NCBI RefSeq assembly: GCF_963678975.1
Contig: NC_089276.1
Coordinates: 20,029,226 to 20,093,225 of the forward strand
Length of the DNA: 64,000 nt
From: Dysidea avara
Lineage: Eukaryota; Porifera; Demospongiae; Dictyoceratida; Dysideidae
Direction of reading: 5' to 3'
Position numbers and translations under genes: made by a program. Shown here one piece after another: positions 1 to 11,979 of this stretch (its first letter is position 1; each line of letters starts with the position of its first letter). The notes below the pieces were generated by a model, which had not been told where the DNA came from, ran no database searches, and worked only from the letters and a program-made list of their open reading frames with translations.

Positions 1-80
1 TCTAATGGTAAACGTTGGTACTTGAACATTCTATGCAGAGCACAAAGAGAGCGATACTGGACTAACAGTTCAAAAGGTAA

Positions 81-825
81 CTAGTTCAATGAGTGGTAAT
101 GATGACTAACATGGTCATACTTGTGAAGACATCTACACAAACGGACAGCACAGTTCTGCATACGTATGATGCGTTCAAATGAACAATGTGGCAATGAAGG
201 ACCCCACACAGGCAGGCAATAGATCAAGTGAGAAAAAACTAAAATTTCTGCGAGAGTTTTCAAGAAGTCATCTGTAAGGACATGCCGATGTTTACAAAGC
301 AAATGCAGATAGTATGACATGGATTTACACACTTTTGAGACATTGTAATCAAATATCAGACCAAGGTAATATAACATCATCCATCATAATTGGTGGGTAA
401 CCATGTGGCAATCTTCTATTAGACACTCTAAACCACATGACAGATGACTTGCTGTAGTTCACTGTCATGTTATTAGCACTGGTCCACTGGTCAATTAACT
501 TCTGAATCAACTGATTATTCATTAATGAAGCTACATCATCCTTAGTAGGTGAACTGTATATAATAGTGGTATCGTCAGCATACTGTAGCAGTAAACCACT
601 GGTGACTTGAGATGGTAAGTCATTAACATATATTAAAAATAAGAGAGGGCCCAATGCACTGCCCTGAGGAATGCCTCCCACTACCCTGAGGAATGTCGAC
701 TTAACACAGTCTGGCTGTACTGGTGCGGCTACCTTTAGCCAACTCTGTAGCAATGGTGAATGGCTTGTGTAATTTACTGAAGTCATACTGGGACCATATT
801 TATCCACTTTGTAGTATAATGCCAC
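81..825 (-). pseudogene. Non-LTR retrotransposon reverse transcriptase relic
   Basis: Two overlapping minus-strand open stretches (825-349 and 380-81) are consecutive parts of one LINE reverse transcriptase in different frames. The upstream part shows the RT block GIPQGSALGPLLFLIYVNDL followed by the catalytic YADDTTI box and a NYSKS stretch; the downstream part begins YLGLIF and continues into the RT thumb (YCLPVWGPSL), typical of CR1/L2/jockey-type elements. The frame change near 349-380 and the absence of an endonuclease or upstream RT motifs indicate a 5'-truncated dead copy. The remaining 3' end may extend to base 1. Family identity is from recognised motifs; the clade is inferred. Confidence 0.8.
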
Positions 826-1316
826 GTAAGTACTGAAGCTTCCATACAGGCCTCCTGCAAATCTATGAAATCATAGAATGACCTGGACGGGGAATTGAAG
901 AATGTGGCTTGGTGGACCAAGTGTTCTATTAGCTAGTTGCAGACACACTTGCAGGACAGTATGGTATGGTATGGAATACATCTAAAGTCCGTTCTTTCAA
1001 ATATACGACTCAGTACAAGGTCACGGGTCGTTGAAATCAGTCACTAAACAAACTGGATAAATCATGCACCAGCGTCCAATGTGTCACTACCGAAAATTCG
1101 CCGAAATACGGCTCTTGCAAACTCTTCAAACTTTTGTTATTGTCCTGGGAGACTTAACTGTTTCATCCTGAAGTGAAGTTAGCGACAAACAGATAAACCA
1201 AACTACAGACACACCTGCTCGCCATCATCGTCCTTAGCAACCACACTATGACGCAAACCGAAACAAGGATGTTGTAGTGCGCGAGTTCCGTTTCCAATCC
1301 CTATGTGTATAGTATA
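826..1316. other. No gene seen
   Basis: I see no convincing coding region, RNA gene or repeat here. The first part may be the decayed 5' side of the LINE relic. The stretch ends at the A that precedes the 5' terminus of the first HST element. Confidence 0.4.
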
Positions 1317-1635
1317 TCTAATCCAAAACAGCCAAGCTGTAAAAAAAGTTTGCGGCCCTCAGAAAGGCTATGGTGAAAAAAGATGTGAAATCCAAGGTGG
1401 CGGCCAAGAAATGGCTGTGATGGTAGGTTAATGGTAAAAATTTTAATAATGACAATTCAGGTAAATTTTGTGAAGCGGCACAAAAATTCACCTGAATTGT
1501 CGTTATTAAAATTTTTAACATTAACCTACCATCACAGCCATTTCTTGGCCGCCACCTTGGATTTCACATCTTTTATCACCATAGCCTTTCTGAGGGCCGC
1601 ACACTTTTTTTACAGCCTGGCTGTTTTGGATTAGA
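1317..1635. repeat. Terminal foldback hairpin module of HST copy 1
   Basis: Nearly perfect inverted repeat with arms of about 140-150 bases around a short centre near 1475. Outer ends are TCTAATCCAAAACAGCC and its complement; the arms include GGTGGCGGCCAAGAAATGG and its complement. The same module recurs at 7841-8158, 11980-12305, 52050-52248 (half lost), 56722-57065 and 62028-62087 (shrunken), with a diverged relative at 55224-55497. Confidence 0.9.
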
Positions 1636-1798
1636 TTTCATTTCTTTTTGTATTTGTATACCACAAAGCCGGCCTATGGCCAGCTTTGGGACTTTTTTAA
1701 CATATGTTTTTTTTCTTTACTACAAGAAGACGAAATGATGAAGTAGATGTACTTTAAATATTTTATCAGTAAATGTACAAATTATATATATAATACAT

Positions 1799-1910
1799 AT
1801 GTGATCGGATTTGCGAAAAGGGGTCTTCCACACACATCCAATTTGCCAACTTTGATAATTGATAACTTCAGATTGGAAAGAGCTATTGCCTTGAAATTTG
1901 GACAGTGGTG
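1799..1910 (-). repeat. Half copy of foldback MITE a
   Basis: Contains one terminal repeat (GGATTTGCGAAAAGGGGTC) and about 110 bases matching, in inverted orientation, the right half of the intact foldback element at 7181-7417. It breaks abruptly into the satellite, so this copy was truncated at the satellite junction. Confidence 0.8.
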
Positions 1911-1911
1911 A

Positions 1912-2738
1912 TTTCTTTGCAGCTGAACTCTCTACATGATAGTTTCTTTGTAGCTGAACTCTCTACAAGGTAATTTCTTCTAGCTGATCTCTCTACAGGG
2001 AGATATTTTGTAGCTGAACTATCTACAAGGTAACTTCTTCTAACTGATCTCTCTACAGGGTGATTTGTTTGTAGCTGAATTCTTTACAGGTGATTTGTTT
2101 GCAGCTGAGCTCTTTACAGAATGGTTTCTTTGTAGCTGAAATCTCTACAAAGTAACTTCTTCTAACTGATCTTTCTACAGGGTGATTTGTTTGTAGCTGA
2201 ACTATCTACAAAGTAACTTCTTCTAGCTGATCTCTCTACAGGGAGATTTGTTTGTAGCTGAACTCTCTACAGGTGATTTGTATGTAGCTGAATTCTGTAC
2301 AGGTGATTTGTTTGTAGCTGAATTCTGTACAGGTGGTTTCTATGTAGCTGAACTCTCTAAAAGGTAACTTCTTCTAACTGATCTTTCTACAGGGCAATTT
2401 GTTTCTGGCAGAATTTTCTACAGGGTGATTTCTTTGCAGCTGAACTCTCTACATGATGGTTTCTTTGTAGCTGAACACTCTACAAGGTAATTTCTTCTAA
2501 CTGATCTCTCTACAGGGTGATTTGTTTGTAGCTGAACTATCTACAAGGTAACTTCTTCTAGCTGATCTCTCTACAGGATGATTTGTTCGTAGCTGAATTC
2601 TGTACAGGTGATTTGTTTGCAGCTGAGCTCTTTACAAAATGGTTTCTTTGTAGCTGAACTCTCTACAAGGTAACTTTTCTAGCTGATGTCTCTACAAGGT
2701 CGTTAGTTTGTAGCTGAACTCTCTACATGGTGGATGCA
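1912..2738 (+). repeat. 31-bp satellite array (copy 1)
   Basis: Tandem units of 30-31 bases with consensus core TAGCTGAACTCTCTACA followed by a variable 13-14 base linker. Linker types alternate (roughly AGGGTGATTTGTTTG, TGATGGTTTCTTTG, AGGTAACTTCTTC), giving a higher-order repeat of about three units. Every core holds TGTAG...CTACA, a 5-bp inverted repeat. Confidence 0.9.
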
Positions 2739-2739
2739 G

Positions 2740-3050
2740 GGATCTTTCCGCCATCCAAATACTATATCTATGCAAAGCATAAAACTTTAGCGCTTGGCGC
2801 GCTGCGCGCGCCAAGCCCTAAAGTTTTATGCTTTGCATAGATATAGTATTTGGAAGTTGGAATTAATGAATTCCAATTTGCAAAGTTTATATTTTTAAGT
2901 GCTTCCAGCTTTTAATGCGATGGTTACGGTGGTTGCTGTGGCTTATAGGCGATAATTGAAGCCATTGTATACAGACATTACTGTAAGATTTACTCTCTAC
3001 GATATGGTTTCCTTGTGGCTATTGCTTTAAGGAAGCATGCTAAATCTATT
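2740..3050 (-). repeat. Second hairpin module (hp2), inverted
   Basis: An approximately 310-base module bounded by GATGCAGGGATC on the satellite side and ATTATCTACATTA on the other. It contains a 99-base palindrome at 2755-2853 with 48-base arms (one mismatch seen) and a three-base centre in a GCGCGC-rich core. The same module, in opposite orientation, begins HST copy 4 at 38199-38515. Confidence 0.85.
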
Positions 3051-3064
3051 ATCTACATTATATA

Positions 3065-3880
3065 TCAAGACACACGGTAGTGTGTCGTGCGGCCCAAGAA
3101 GCCGGCGCGCAACCCCGTGAGTATATTGACAGGAAGAAAGAAAACGCAATTTTCGCACCTCCGTAGCTCTGTGCTGCCTTGATGAAACAAGACAAATTTT
3201 GCTGTGTACATTCCCTCCAACTTCAGTACTCCACATTCCAAATTTGAGCGAAATCGCTTCAGGAATTCCTGAGATATGCGACTTCAAAAATTGGCTTAGT
3301 TTCTTCGTTTTTTTTCTTCTTCTTCTTATTTTTCTTCCTCTTTTCGCACACTTACAAAAACTGCTATAAAACGCGAGCAAGTAATCCGATTGCCTTGAAA
3401 TTTGGCACACAGAAGGGGGGTATAAAGGCGCATCTCGGTACCAACTTTGGCTGGAATACCATATACAGGCAAAGAGTTATGAGCGATTATGCACGAAAAA
3501 TAACACCAATATGTTGTCACGCCTACAGGGTAAACCGCGTATGGGAAGAAGCTGAAAATCGGTGGGTGAATAGGTTAACTATTGAACCTCAAACCTTTTG
3601 TGGTTTGAAAGAAATCGAGCTAAAAACCAGGAAGATACAGCGAAAAAATCAACAGTGTGTAACAATTACGCAATCGAGATTAGCTAATTTTAATTTATTT
3701 TATTTTATTATTATTATTATGCTTGCCACGCCTACCAGATAAACCACTTGGGGTAATGCTTTGAAAATCGCTGTACAGATGGAGTTATCATCTTAGAAAG
3801 GCTCTTCAATGGTGTAGAAGAATCAGACTTAAAGCCACGGAGTTATAACACGAAATCCAACTTGGTGTAGCAAGTGCGAG
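3065..3880 (-). repeat. HST tail (copy 2)
   Basis: Homologous to 13640-14466, 41500-42334 and 58900-59719. On the minus strand it includes a purine run rich in GAAGAAGAA, a subterminal GCGCGCCGGCTTCTTGGGC, and the terminal stem-loop. ORFs in it (3027-3742, both strands) differ between copies and look accidental. Confidence 0.8.
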
Positions 3881-3928
3881 ATCGAGATACTCTAATAGTG
3901 CAGTCATCCTAATAGAGCAGTCACCCTG
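3879..3928 (+). other. Dispersed motif CTCTAATAGAGCAGTCAC, double copy
   Basis: Reads GATCGAGATACTCTAATAG, then TGCAGTCAT, then a second CCTAATAGAGCAGTCAC. It sits at the boundary of the HST tail and satellite, as in the other full copies. Confidence 0.85.
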
Positions 3929-3934
3929 AACAGA

Positions 3935-6900
3935 ATTCAAGAGATCAGTTAGAAATAAGTAACCTGTATAGAGATCAGCTACAAACAAATCACCCTGTAG
4001 AGAGTTCAGCTACAAACAATTCACCCTGTTGAAAGATCAGCTAGAAGATGTCACCTTGTAGATAGTTCAGTTACAAACTAGTAACCCTGTAGATACATCA
4101 GCTAGAAGAAGTTACCTTGTAGAGAGTTCAGCTACAAAGAAACCATTCTGTAAAGAACTCAGCTGCAAACAAATCACCTATACAGAATTCAGCTACAAAC
4201 AAATCACCCTGTAGAGAGATCAGCTAGAAGAAGTTACCTTGTAGATAGTTCAGCTACAAATAATTCACCCTGTACAGAGCTCAGTTAAAAGAGGTTTCCT
4301 TGTAGAAAGTTCAGCTACAAACAAATCACCGTGTAGAGAGATAAGTAAGAAGAAGTTACCTTGTAGAGAGTTCAGCTACAAAGAAGCCATCATGTAGAGA
4401 ATTCAGCCGCAAACAAATCATGTATAGAGAGTTCAGCTACAAACAAATCTCCCTGTAGGGAGATCAGCTAGAAGAAGTTTCCTTGTAGATAGTTCAGGTA
4501 CAAACAAATCACCCTGTAGAAAGATCAGCTATAGAAGAAATCACCTTGTAGAGAGTTCAGCTACAAAGAATCTATCATGTAGAGAGTTCAACTACAAACA
4601 AATCACCCTGTAGAAAGATCAGCTATAGAAGAAATCACCTTGTAGAGAGTTCAGCTACAAAGAAACCATCATGTAGAGAGTTCAGCTACAAACAAATTGG
4701 CCTGTGGAGAGATCAGCTAGAAGAAATTACCTTATAGAGAGTTCAGCTACAAAGAAACCATCATGTAGAGAGTTCAGCTGCAAACGAATCACCTGTAGAG
4801 AGTTAAGCTACAAACAAATCTCCCTGTAGAGAGATCAGCTAGAAGAAGTCACCTTGCAGGGAGTTCAGTTACAAAGAAATAAACCATGTAGAGAGTTCAG
4901 CTGCAAACAAATCACCTGTAGAGAGTTCAGCTAGAAACAAGTCACCCTGTAGAGAGATCAGCTAGAAACAAGTCACCTTGTAGAGAGTTCAGCTAGAAGA
5001 AGTCACATTGTAGAGCTACAAAGAAACTACGATGTAGAGTTCAGCTGCAAACAAATCACCCTGTAGAGAACTCAGCTACAAACAAATCGCCCTGTAGAAA
5101 GATTAGCAAGAAGAAGTTACCTTATAGGGAGTTCAGCTATGAACAGATCACCCTGTAGAGAGTTCAGCTACAAACAAATCACCCTGTAGAGAGTTAAGTT
5201 ACAAAGCAACCACCATGTAGAGAGTTCAGCTGCAAAAAAACTCAATCACTCTGTAGAGAGTTCAGCTAGAAGAAGTCACCTTGTAGAGAGTTAAGCTGCA
5301 AATAAATCACCCTGTATAGAATTCAGCTACAAACAAATCACCCTGTAGAAAGATCAGGTAGAAGAAGTTACCTTGTAGAGAGTTCAGCTACAAAGAAACC
5401 ACCATGTAGAGAGTTCAGCTGCAAACAAATCACCTGTAGAGAGTTCAGCTAGAAACAAGTCACCCTGTAGAGAGTTCAGCTAGAAGAAATCACCTTTTAG
5501 AGAGTTCAGCTACAAAGCAACCACCATGTAAAGAGTTCAGCTGCAAAAAACTCAATCACCTTGTAAAAAGATCAGCTAGAAGAAGTTACCTTGTAGAGAG
5601 TTCAGCTACAAAGAAACTACCACGTAGAGAGTTTAGCTGCAAACAAATCATCCTGTAGAGAGTTCAGCTAGAAGAAATCACCTTTTAGAGAGTTCAGCTA
5701 CAAAGCAACCACCATGTAAAGAGTTCAGCTGCAAAAAACTCAATCACCTTGTAGAAAGATCAGCTAGAAGAAGTTACCTTGTAGAGAGTTCAGCTACAAA
5801 GAAACCACCATGTAGAGAGTTCAGCTGCAAACAAATCACCTGTAGAGAGTTCAGCTAGAAACAAGTCACCCTGTAGAGAGTTCAGCTAGAAGAAGTCACA
5901 TTGTAGAGAGTTCAGCTACAATGAAACTCCCATGTAGACAGTTCAGCTGCAAACAAATCACCCTGTAGAGAACTCAGCTACAAACAAATATGCAGTGTAA
6001 AAAGATCAGCAAGAAGAAGTTACCTTGTAGAGAGTTCAGCTACAACGAAATCACCATGTAGAGAGTTCAGCTACAAACAAATCACCTGTAGAGAGTTCAG
6101 CTAGAAACAAGTCACCCTGTAGAGAGATCAGCTAGAAACAAGTCACCTTGTAGAGAATTCAGCTAGAAGAAGTCACATTGTAGAGAGTTCAGCTACAAAG
6201 AAACCACCATTTAGAGAGTTCAGCTGCAAACAAATCACCCAGTAGAAAGTTCAGCTAAGAACAGATCACCCTGTTGAGAGTTCAGTTAGAAACAAGGAAT
6301 CCTGTAGAGAGATCACCTAGAAGTATCGCCTTGTAGAGAGTTCAGCTACAAACAAATCACCTGTAGAGAGTTCAGCTACAAACAAATCACCCTGTAGAGA
6401 GATCAGCTAGAAGAAGTTACCTTGTAGGGATTTCAGCTACAAACAAATCACCCTGTAGAGAGTTCAGCTACAAAGAAACCATTCTGTAAAGAGCTCAGCT
6501 GCAAACAAATCACTTGTACAGAATTCAGCTACAAACAAATCACCCTGTAGAGAGATCAGCTAGAAGAAATTACCTTGTAGATAGTTCAGCTACAAACAAA
6601 TTACCCTGTAGAAAGATCAGTTAGGAGAAGTTACCTTGGAAAAAGTTCAGCTACAAAGAAACCATTTTGTAAAGAGCTCAGCTGCAAACAAATCACCTGT
6701 ACAGAATTCAACTACGAACAAATCACCCTGTAGAGAGATCAGCTATAAGAAGTTACCTTGTAGATAGTTCAGCTACAAACAAATCTCCCCGTAGAGAGAT
6801 CAGCTAGAAGAAATTACCTTGTAGAGAGTTCAGCTACAAAGAAACCACCATGTAGAGAGTTCAGCTGCAAAGAAATCACCCTGTAGAAAATTCTGCCAGA

Positions 6901-7155
6901 AACAAATTGCCCTGTAGAAAGATCAGTTAGAAGAAGTTACCTTTTAGAGAGTTCAGCTACAAAGAAACCATTCTGTAAAGAGCTCAGCTGCAAACAAATC
7001 ACCTATACAAAATTCAGCTACAAACACATCACCCTGTAGAGAGATCAGCTAGAAGAAGTTACCTTGTAGATCGTTCAGCTACAAACAATTCACCCTGTAG
7101 AGAGAGCAATTAGAAGAAGTCACCTTGTAGAGTGTTCAGTTACAAAGAAACCACC
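3935..7155 (-). repeat. 31-bp satellite array (copy 2), about 3.2 kb
   Basis: About one hundred units reading GTAGAGAGTTCAGCTACA on the plus strand, the reverse complement of the other arrays. Three linker types alternate and larger blocks are repeated (for example near 5400-5560 and 5600-5860), indicating growth by unequal exchange. Short runs that resemble CRISPR spacing are simply satellite units. Confidence 0.95.
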
Positions 7156-7180
7156 ATGGAGATTTCTGTAATCAATATAT

Positions 7181-7417
7181 TTGACCGGATTTGCGAAAAG
7201 GGGTCTTCCACACACATCCAATTCCGTAAACGTTGGAGACCATAACTCAGTGTTCAAGTAACATATTAACCTGAAAATTTCACCATGTATTCAGCTATAG
7301 TGGTGCTCACCACTGCCCAAATATCAAGGCAATAGCTCTATCCAATCTGAAGTTATCAATTGTCAAAGTTGGCAAATTGGATGTGTGTGGAAGACCCCTT
7401 TTCGCAAATCCGGTCAC
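7181..7417. repeat. Foldback MITE a
   Basis: Terminal inverted repeats of about 45 bases, beginning GACCGGATTTGCGAAAAGG and continuing CTTCCACACACATCCAATT, flank about 145 bases of unique sequence. The tips (TGTGACCGG...TGCGAAAA) resemble those of MITE b next to it, so the two probably share a transposase family. No coding capacity. Confidence 0.85.
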
Positions 7418-7432
7418 ATATGTATTATACAG

Positions 7433-7690
7433 TATAATGTGACCAGGCCTGCAACAATAGGGCATGTGGGCACAAACTACATCCCGTCACTCTATAGGGA
7501 ATATCTCAGTATTGGAAAAGTATATTTCCATTCTGTAACTTACATCATGCTGTCCATTAACTGCTTACTAAGAGCTGAAAATTGCAGAGCCATAGCATAA
7601 TGGTACATAAAGTTATGAGTGATGAAAGTTTGAAAAAGTAGGCAAAAATCATGTGCCCACATGCCCTATTTTCGCAGGCCCAGTTACATA
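7433..7690. repeat. Foldback MITE b
   Basis: Inverted repeats GGGCATGTGGGCAC / GTGCCCACATGCCC with outer GTGACCAGGCCTGC / GCAGGCCCAGTTAC. It interrupts an ATATATAATACATATGTGA stretch that is uninterrupted in HST copy 1 (near 1785-1805), so it inserted into copy 2 after the two copies separated. Confidence 0.8.
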
Positions 7691-7840
7691 TATAATTTGT
7701 ACATTTACTGATAAAATATTTAAAGTACATCTACTTCATCTTTTCTTCTTCCTGTAGTAAAGAAAAAAACATAGGTTAAAAAAGTCCCAAAGCTGGCCAT
7801 AGGCCGGCTTTGGGGTATACAAATACAAAAAGAAATGAAA

Positions 7841-8158
7841 TCTAATCCAAAACAGCCAAGCTGTAAAAAAAGTGTGCGGCCCTCAGAAAGGCTATGGTGA
7901 AAAAAGATGTGAAATCCAAGGTGGCGGCCAAGAAATGGCTGTGATGGTAGGTTAATGGTAAAAATTTTAATAATGACAATTCAGGTAAATTTTGTGAAGC
8001 GGCACAAAAATTCACCTGAATTGTCGTTATTAAAATTTTTACAATTAACCTACCATCACAGCCATTTCTTGGCCGCCACCTTGGATTTCACATCTTTTTT
8101 CACCATAGCCTTTCTGAGGGCCGCACACTTTTTTTACAGCTTGGCTGTTTGGATTAGA
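7841..8158. repeat. Terminal foldback hairpin module of HST copy 2
   Basis: Same near-perfect inverted repeat as at 1317-1635, with almost identical centre. Its outer tip on the minus strand is preceded by A, as in other copies. Confidence 0.9.
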
Positions 8159-11100
8159 TCTATATTATACAGGTAGCCCTTGCTAAAGATCGAACTACCC
8201 TAATAGAACAGTCGGTATATTCGTAAATGACCAGTCACTGAGTTTAATGATTTAACTATAACTTGCATGATCTAATTGCAGAAGTGGTCACTAAATGAGG
8301 TCTCAGTTTACTGTATAGTAGTGACTCCCTAAAGTAACACCCCACCACCCCCCTTCCAAATGGACATCCCCTTAAAACTACACCATAGAAGCATCTTACA
8401 AAATTTTTATCTACAAGCCTCTATATGATCACAACAAGGCTAGAATTTAAACAACACAGTATATGGTCACCGTATTCTGCCTGTGGGATATACCTTCCAG
8501 CCCTGCATATATATATTTATAATGCTGAATATTTAGCTTCGGTAACAAAGCTTTACTGTGTTCAATATTAAGATTGCCACTACATTATTTATGCACACGC
8601 AGTATGCCTCAGAACTTGTGAATCTTGTATCAACCAGCTAGGAGCAAGATGACCACATCTTTTGATAATCAATTAATGCTTACGCAGCACAATCACAAGT
8701 TGACCTCATCTCCTTGGCATTGGTGACTGGTAAGAATAAAGAGACACAGAGAAACCCCACTCCATGTAATGATGTACAGATCAGTTGTGTAAGGTCCACT
8801 TGAAATACACTGACAATCAGTCACCCTATTTACCCAATTGCAACAGTCAAGCATGCATAGTATCCTAATAGAACACTCACCATATAGCTATATAAAGAAA
8901 GTAAAGAAATTGAAGTAGTATTTTGGTAGTATGTAGGATACAAGTGATAAAAGTTTCTAGTAAAAGCAAGTGATATTCTTGGGACATTCCTTGGACCAAG
9001 ACAAGTCCGTCACCTCATTTGAACACAGTAACTTATTCATTCCGAATTCTGGGATGAAGACCAGCTTGACTTCCATATCGTACAATGGAGACCAAGAACA
9101 ATCCAACAGGTCATTCATTTTTTAACATATATTATTATATTAAAGTAGCTACATGTATAAGTTAGGGACTATGACTTTTTATAAACTATTCACGGATGTA
9201 ATTATCACATTGTATGACCAACTGTTGGTATAATCCATGGACCATACGAACATCCTGAACATCCTTAAATCACTATAGAAGGCAAAATTGTATCTATGAA
9301 TGTGGCAATGATAAGAGGACTTGAAGAGATAGCTGAATGGACAGTACAGAACCCCTGCCGAAGTGCTGATGATGACAGATACTTGCTAATCCAATTCTCT
9401 CTATTCTATTATTTTGTCTACAATAATTGAACTAGGCTCTGTATAAGTATGGGTCACGGCTACTTTTGAGATGATGAGATATGGATTCGAAGCCTGTTAG
9501 GCCTACTAAATTCTAATAAAGATGCAAAGATTAAATGCATTTCTATAATTATTCTTTTTTTATAACCTAATCCCCTGAGTAGTGGGCCCCAAGTGCACAG
9601 TGTTCTATTGTTATTTTTATAATACCAATCGTCCATTGTTTTCCCAGTTATTTTCGGTCTAAAAGTAGTTCAGTGTCCCAAGTACAGTTTAGGTTACGTT
9701 ATGTAGCTAAGGATGTAGAATATTTTGCAGTCAGACCTTCAGTGCTGGCCAATGTAAAGTATACTAACAAACAAATTTTGTTTTCTGGAGGGAGTACACA
9801 GAAGGTAGAGCCTGTACGAAGTATTTACCCATAGCCCAGGCGCCTAAGTGAAAATCTTAGAGCTAAATCACTTTAAGTGAAAAGGGACAAATATCTCAGA
9901 AGGGGTGTAAAAAAACCAACCAAATCTCCACACCATGCACCCAGAGAATTAATTTGTCTGAAGTACTCTGTATCTTCTGCAATTAGATGCAATTGTAAGG
10001 TAATGACAGATGATAAATCATTACCGTCCATTATATGCTTCCATATATATAGTACACCAGAATTAAAGGCAGATGCGTATAGTCCATAGAAACACACTGG
10101 GGTGTGTTGTTTAAGTATGAATGGAACCATGCATGCAGTTTGATAAGAAGCATTGATTCCTAAATAGTTCTAACAACAGGTGATAATTTAGAATGCCATC
10201 TAATGTTTACAAGAATGTAGATATCAGCACTTTTATGTAATTTTTTTTCCGGCCCACCATGTATATACAAACCGTGTTAAACTTTACAAGCTCCATGTAA
10301 TAGTATGCACAATGTAACCAAACTACACTCAACATTTGCAATACTAGTTGTAGGAACTCTGTAATTAGAACATGAACAATGAAAATCATAGATGCACACA
10401 CATTTGTAAACGTATTCATATTGTATGTACTTTCACATGATTCATTGATATGCTCTGTGTCGTTCTTACATGATGCTGCAAGCAGGGTAATGTCGTTCAT
10501 ACTCTTGTAATCACAGAACTTAATAAAATGACATTGTTGTGATATTGGACCAGCAATCGTCTTTGAATTATGCATGTACACCTTGCAGTTGGATGTTGGC
10601 AGTTCATGATTCCCTCCTTAAAACCCCATATATGGCGGACGTCAAATTTATTAAATCACATGTACAGGGGCTCAATATTTATCTAAAGTTTTTAAAGGTG
10701 TGAATAACGTCAATATCACTATTGTATTGTACATATGTATGTATTAATCACACAGCCCTGCATAACCATATTCATGTCATTATAAAGCACATGTACAGTT
10801 TCAATTAAGATCACTCCTGCAGGCATTACTATTAAGGCTGTGGGTTGTCACCATCACAATTATAGTATTTCACTATACGTTATGTTCACTATACGTTATG
10901 TTCACTATACGTTATATACATACGTTAGTTTGGTACTCCACATATACATATACTCCATTAAGGTAAATACAGGTATATACTCTCTAATACAACATTCTTA
11001 CAGATGATGCCACTTTTAATACAATTATCACTAGATGTTAATTTCTGTGACATTCGTTCGGTAACAATCAGTATGTGCATGTGTGTGTGTGTGTGTGAGT

Positions 11101-11979
11101 GTGTCTTAATACGTCCTTGTGGTCGCAGTTTGTGGAGGAAGAGTAGACATCGCAACTTTTGTGGAGCTACCAATTTGTCACTGCTTCAGGAGGAATCATA
11201 GAACTCTGCTATAGCAGTGCACTGTACAGCGGGCAGCTACCAAGTACCAAGTGTCTTAATACGTCCTTGTAACTGCAGACTGCATGCAGTGAGGAATTGC
11301 ATGGAGGCTTGTTGATCAGATTATGAATCACATCACTCGTGTCACCCTATCTGAATTAATTCCCACACTTTACTGGCAAATCCATTAGCTGCATGTGTTA
11401 TTGAGTGTATCATCATTACCCTCTGCATTCCACTTTATGTATGTTATGTTGGTGTGGTTTGTCGTCAAGCTGTTAAAACCCCAAACTTTCCAAAAAAAAA
11501 TTAATTATATGCCTGTGTATACTGTTCTTTAAAATCCATGTATAGTCATGGCATGCTGCTTTAACATACTACTGTACATTAATGTTGGACAAGTTTTGCA
11601 TACCCCATTAGCAACAATATTCCCTATAGTGTATAGGCAATATTATGCGTAAATACATATTCTCACATTCACGAAGGTAGTTTTCACTTTAGCTCTTCTA
11701 GATCTAAACTAGAGTTTGATATCCAAGGATTTGTCATTTCAAATCACTAGCTATAGCCTCCCCCTTAATAGTGAAGATAAACACATTACATAACAGAGTG
11801 ACAGACATGCACAGATGGATGGTCTGATGTTCATGTAATAAAAAAAAGGGGGCACACACTATAACAAAATATCCCATATATATATGTGCCTATACCTTTA
11901 TTTAATATGCCCCCAACCACTCCAATAAAATCATTCCAATACAATATTTATTTTGTCACGTTCTACACTGTATATACAA
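8159..11979. other. Unassigned 3.8 kb, no recognisable gene
   Basis: AT-rich sequence without an open frame I can recognise. It holds two isolated, degraded motif copies (8188-8214 and 8859-8881), three tandem copies of CACTATACGTTATGTT near 10870-10915, a short TG run near 11080, and a repeated CTTAATACGTCCTTGT at about 11105 and 11254. Open frames of 60-124 codons (for example 10581-10207 minus) have no recognisable domain. Confidence 0.4.

Larger units (their letters stand above)
1317..3062 (+). mobile_element. HST element copy 1 (hairpin-satellite, tail missing)
   Basis: The copy starts TCTAATCCAAAACAGCC directly after an A. It then holds the terminal foldback (1317-1635), a small stem AAAGCCGGC/GCCAGCTTTGGG near 1668, half of a foldback MITE (1799-1910) and satellite units in plus orientation (1912-2738). 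Instead of the usual tail it runs into an inverted second hairpin module (2740-3050), immediately followed by the 3' end of the inverted copy 2. The composite 1317-8158 therefore has the same hairpin in opposite orientation at both outer ends. No protein-coding capacity is visible; ORFs inside are translations of the hairpin. Confidence 0.75.
3065..8158 (-). mobile_element. HST element copy 2 (complete, inverted, 5.1 kb)
   Basis: Read on the minus strand it starts at 8158 with TCTAATCC after an A and ends at 3065 with the hairpin GACACAC/GTGTGTC plus TTGA, followed by T. In order it has the foldback hairpin (8158-7841), the small stem CCAAAGCCGGC, two foldback MITEs (b 7690-7433, a 7417-7181), the longest satellite array of the window (7155-3935), the junction motif (3928-3879) and the conserved tail (3880-3065). 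It encodes no transposase, so it should be non-autonomous. The MITE pair is absent from copies 3 and 7; MITE a is shared with copy 1, so that insertion predates the split of copies 1 and 2. Confidence 0.8.

Noticed and set aside
1318-1634. 67-codon frames on both strands of each hairpin (also at 7955-8176 and 51995-52189)
   Set aside because: They are mirror translations of a palindrome and change or break between copies.
3935-7155. Regular 30-31 bp repeats resembling a CRISPR array
   Set aside because: Units are contiguous satellite variants with no unique spacers and no cas genes; the genome is eukaryotic.
9470-9520. GGATTCGAAGCC considered as a tRNA T-loop
   Set aside because: No A box or acceptor stem at the right distance.
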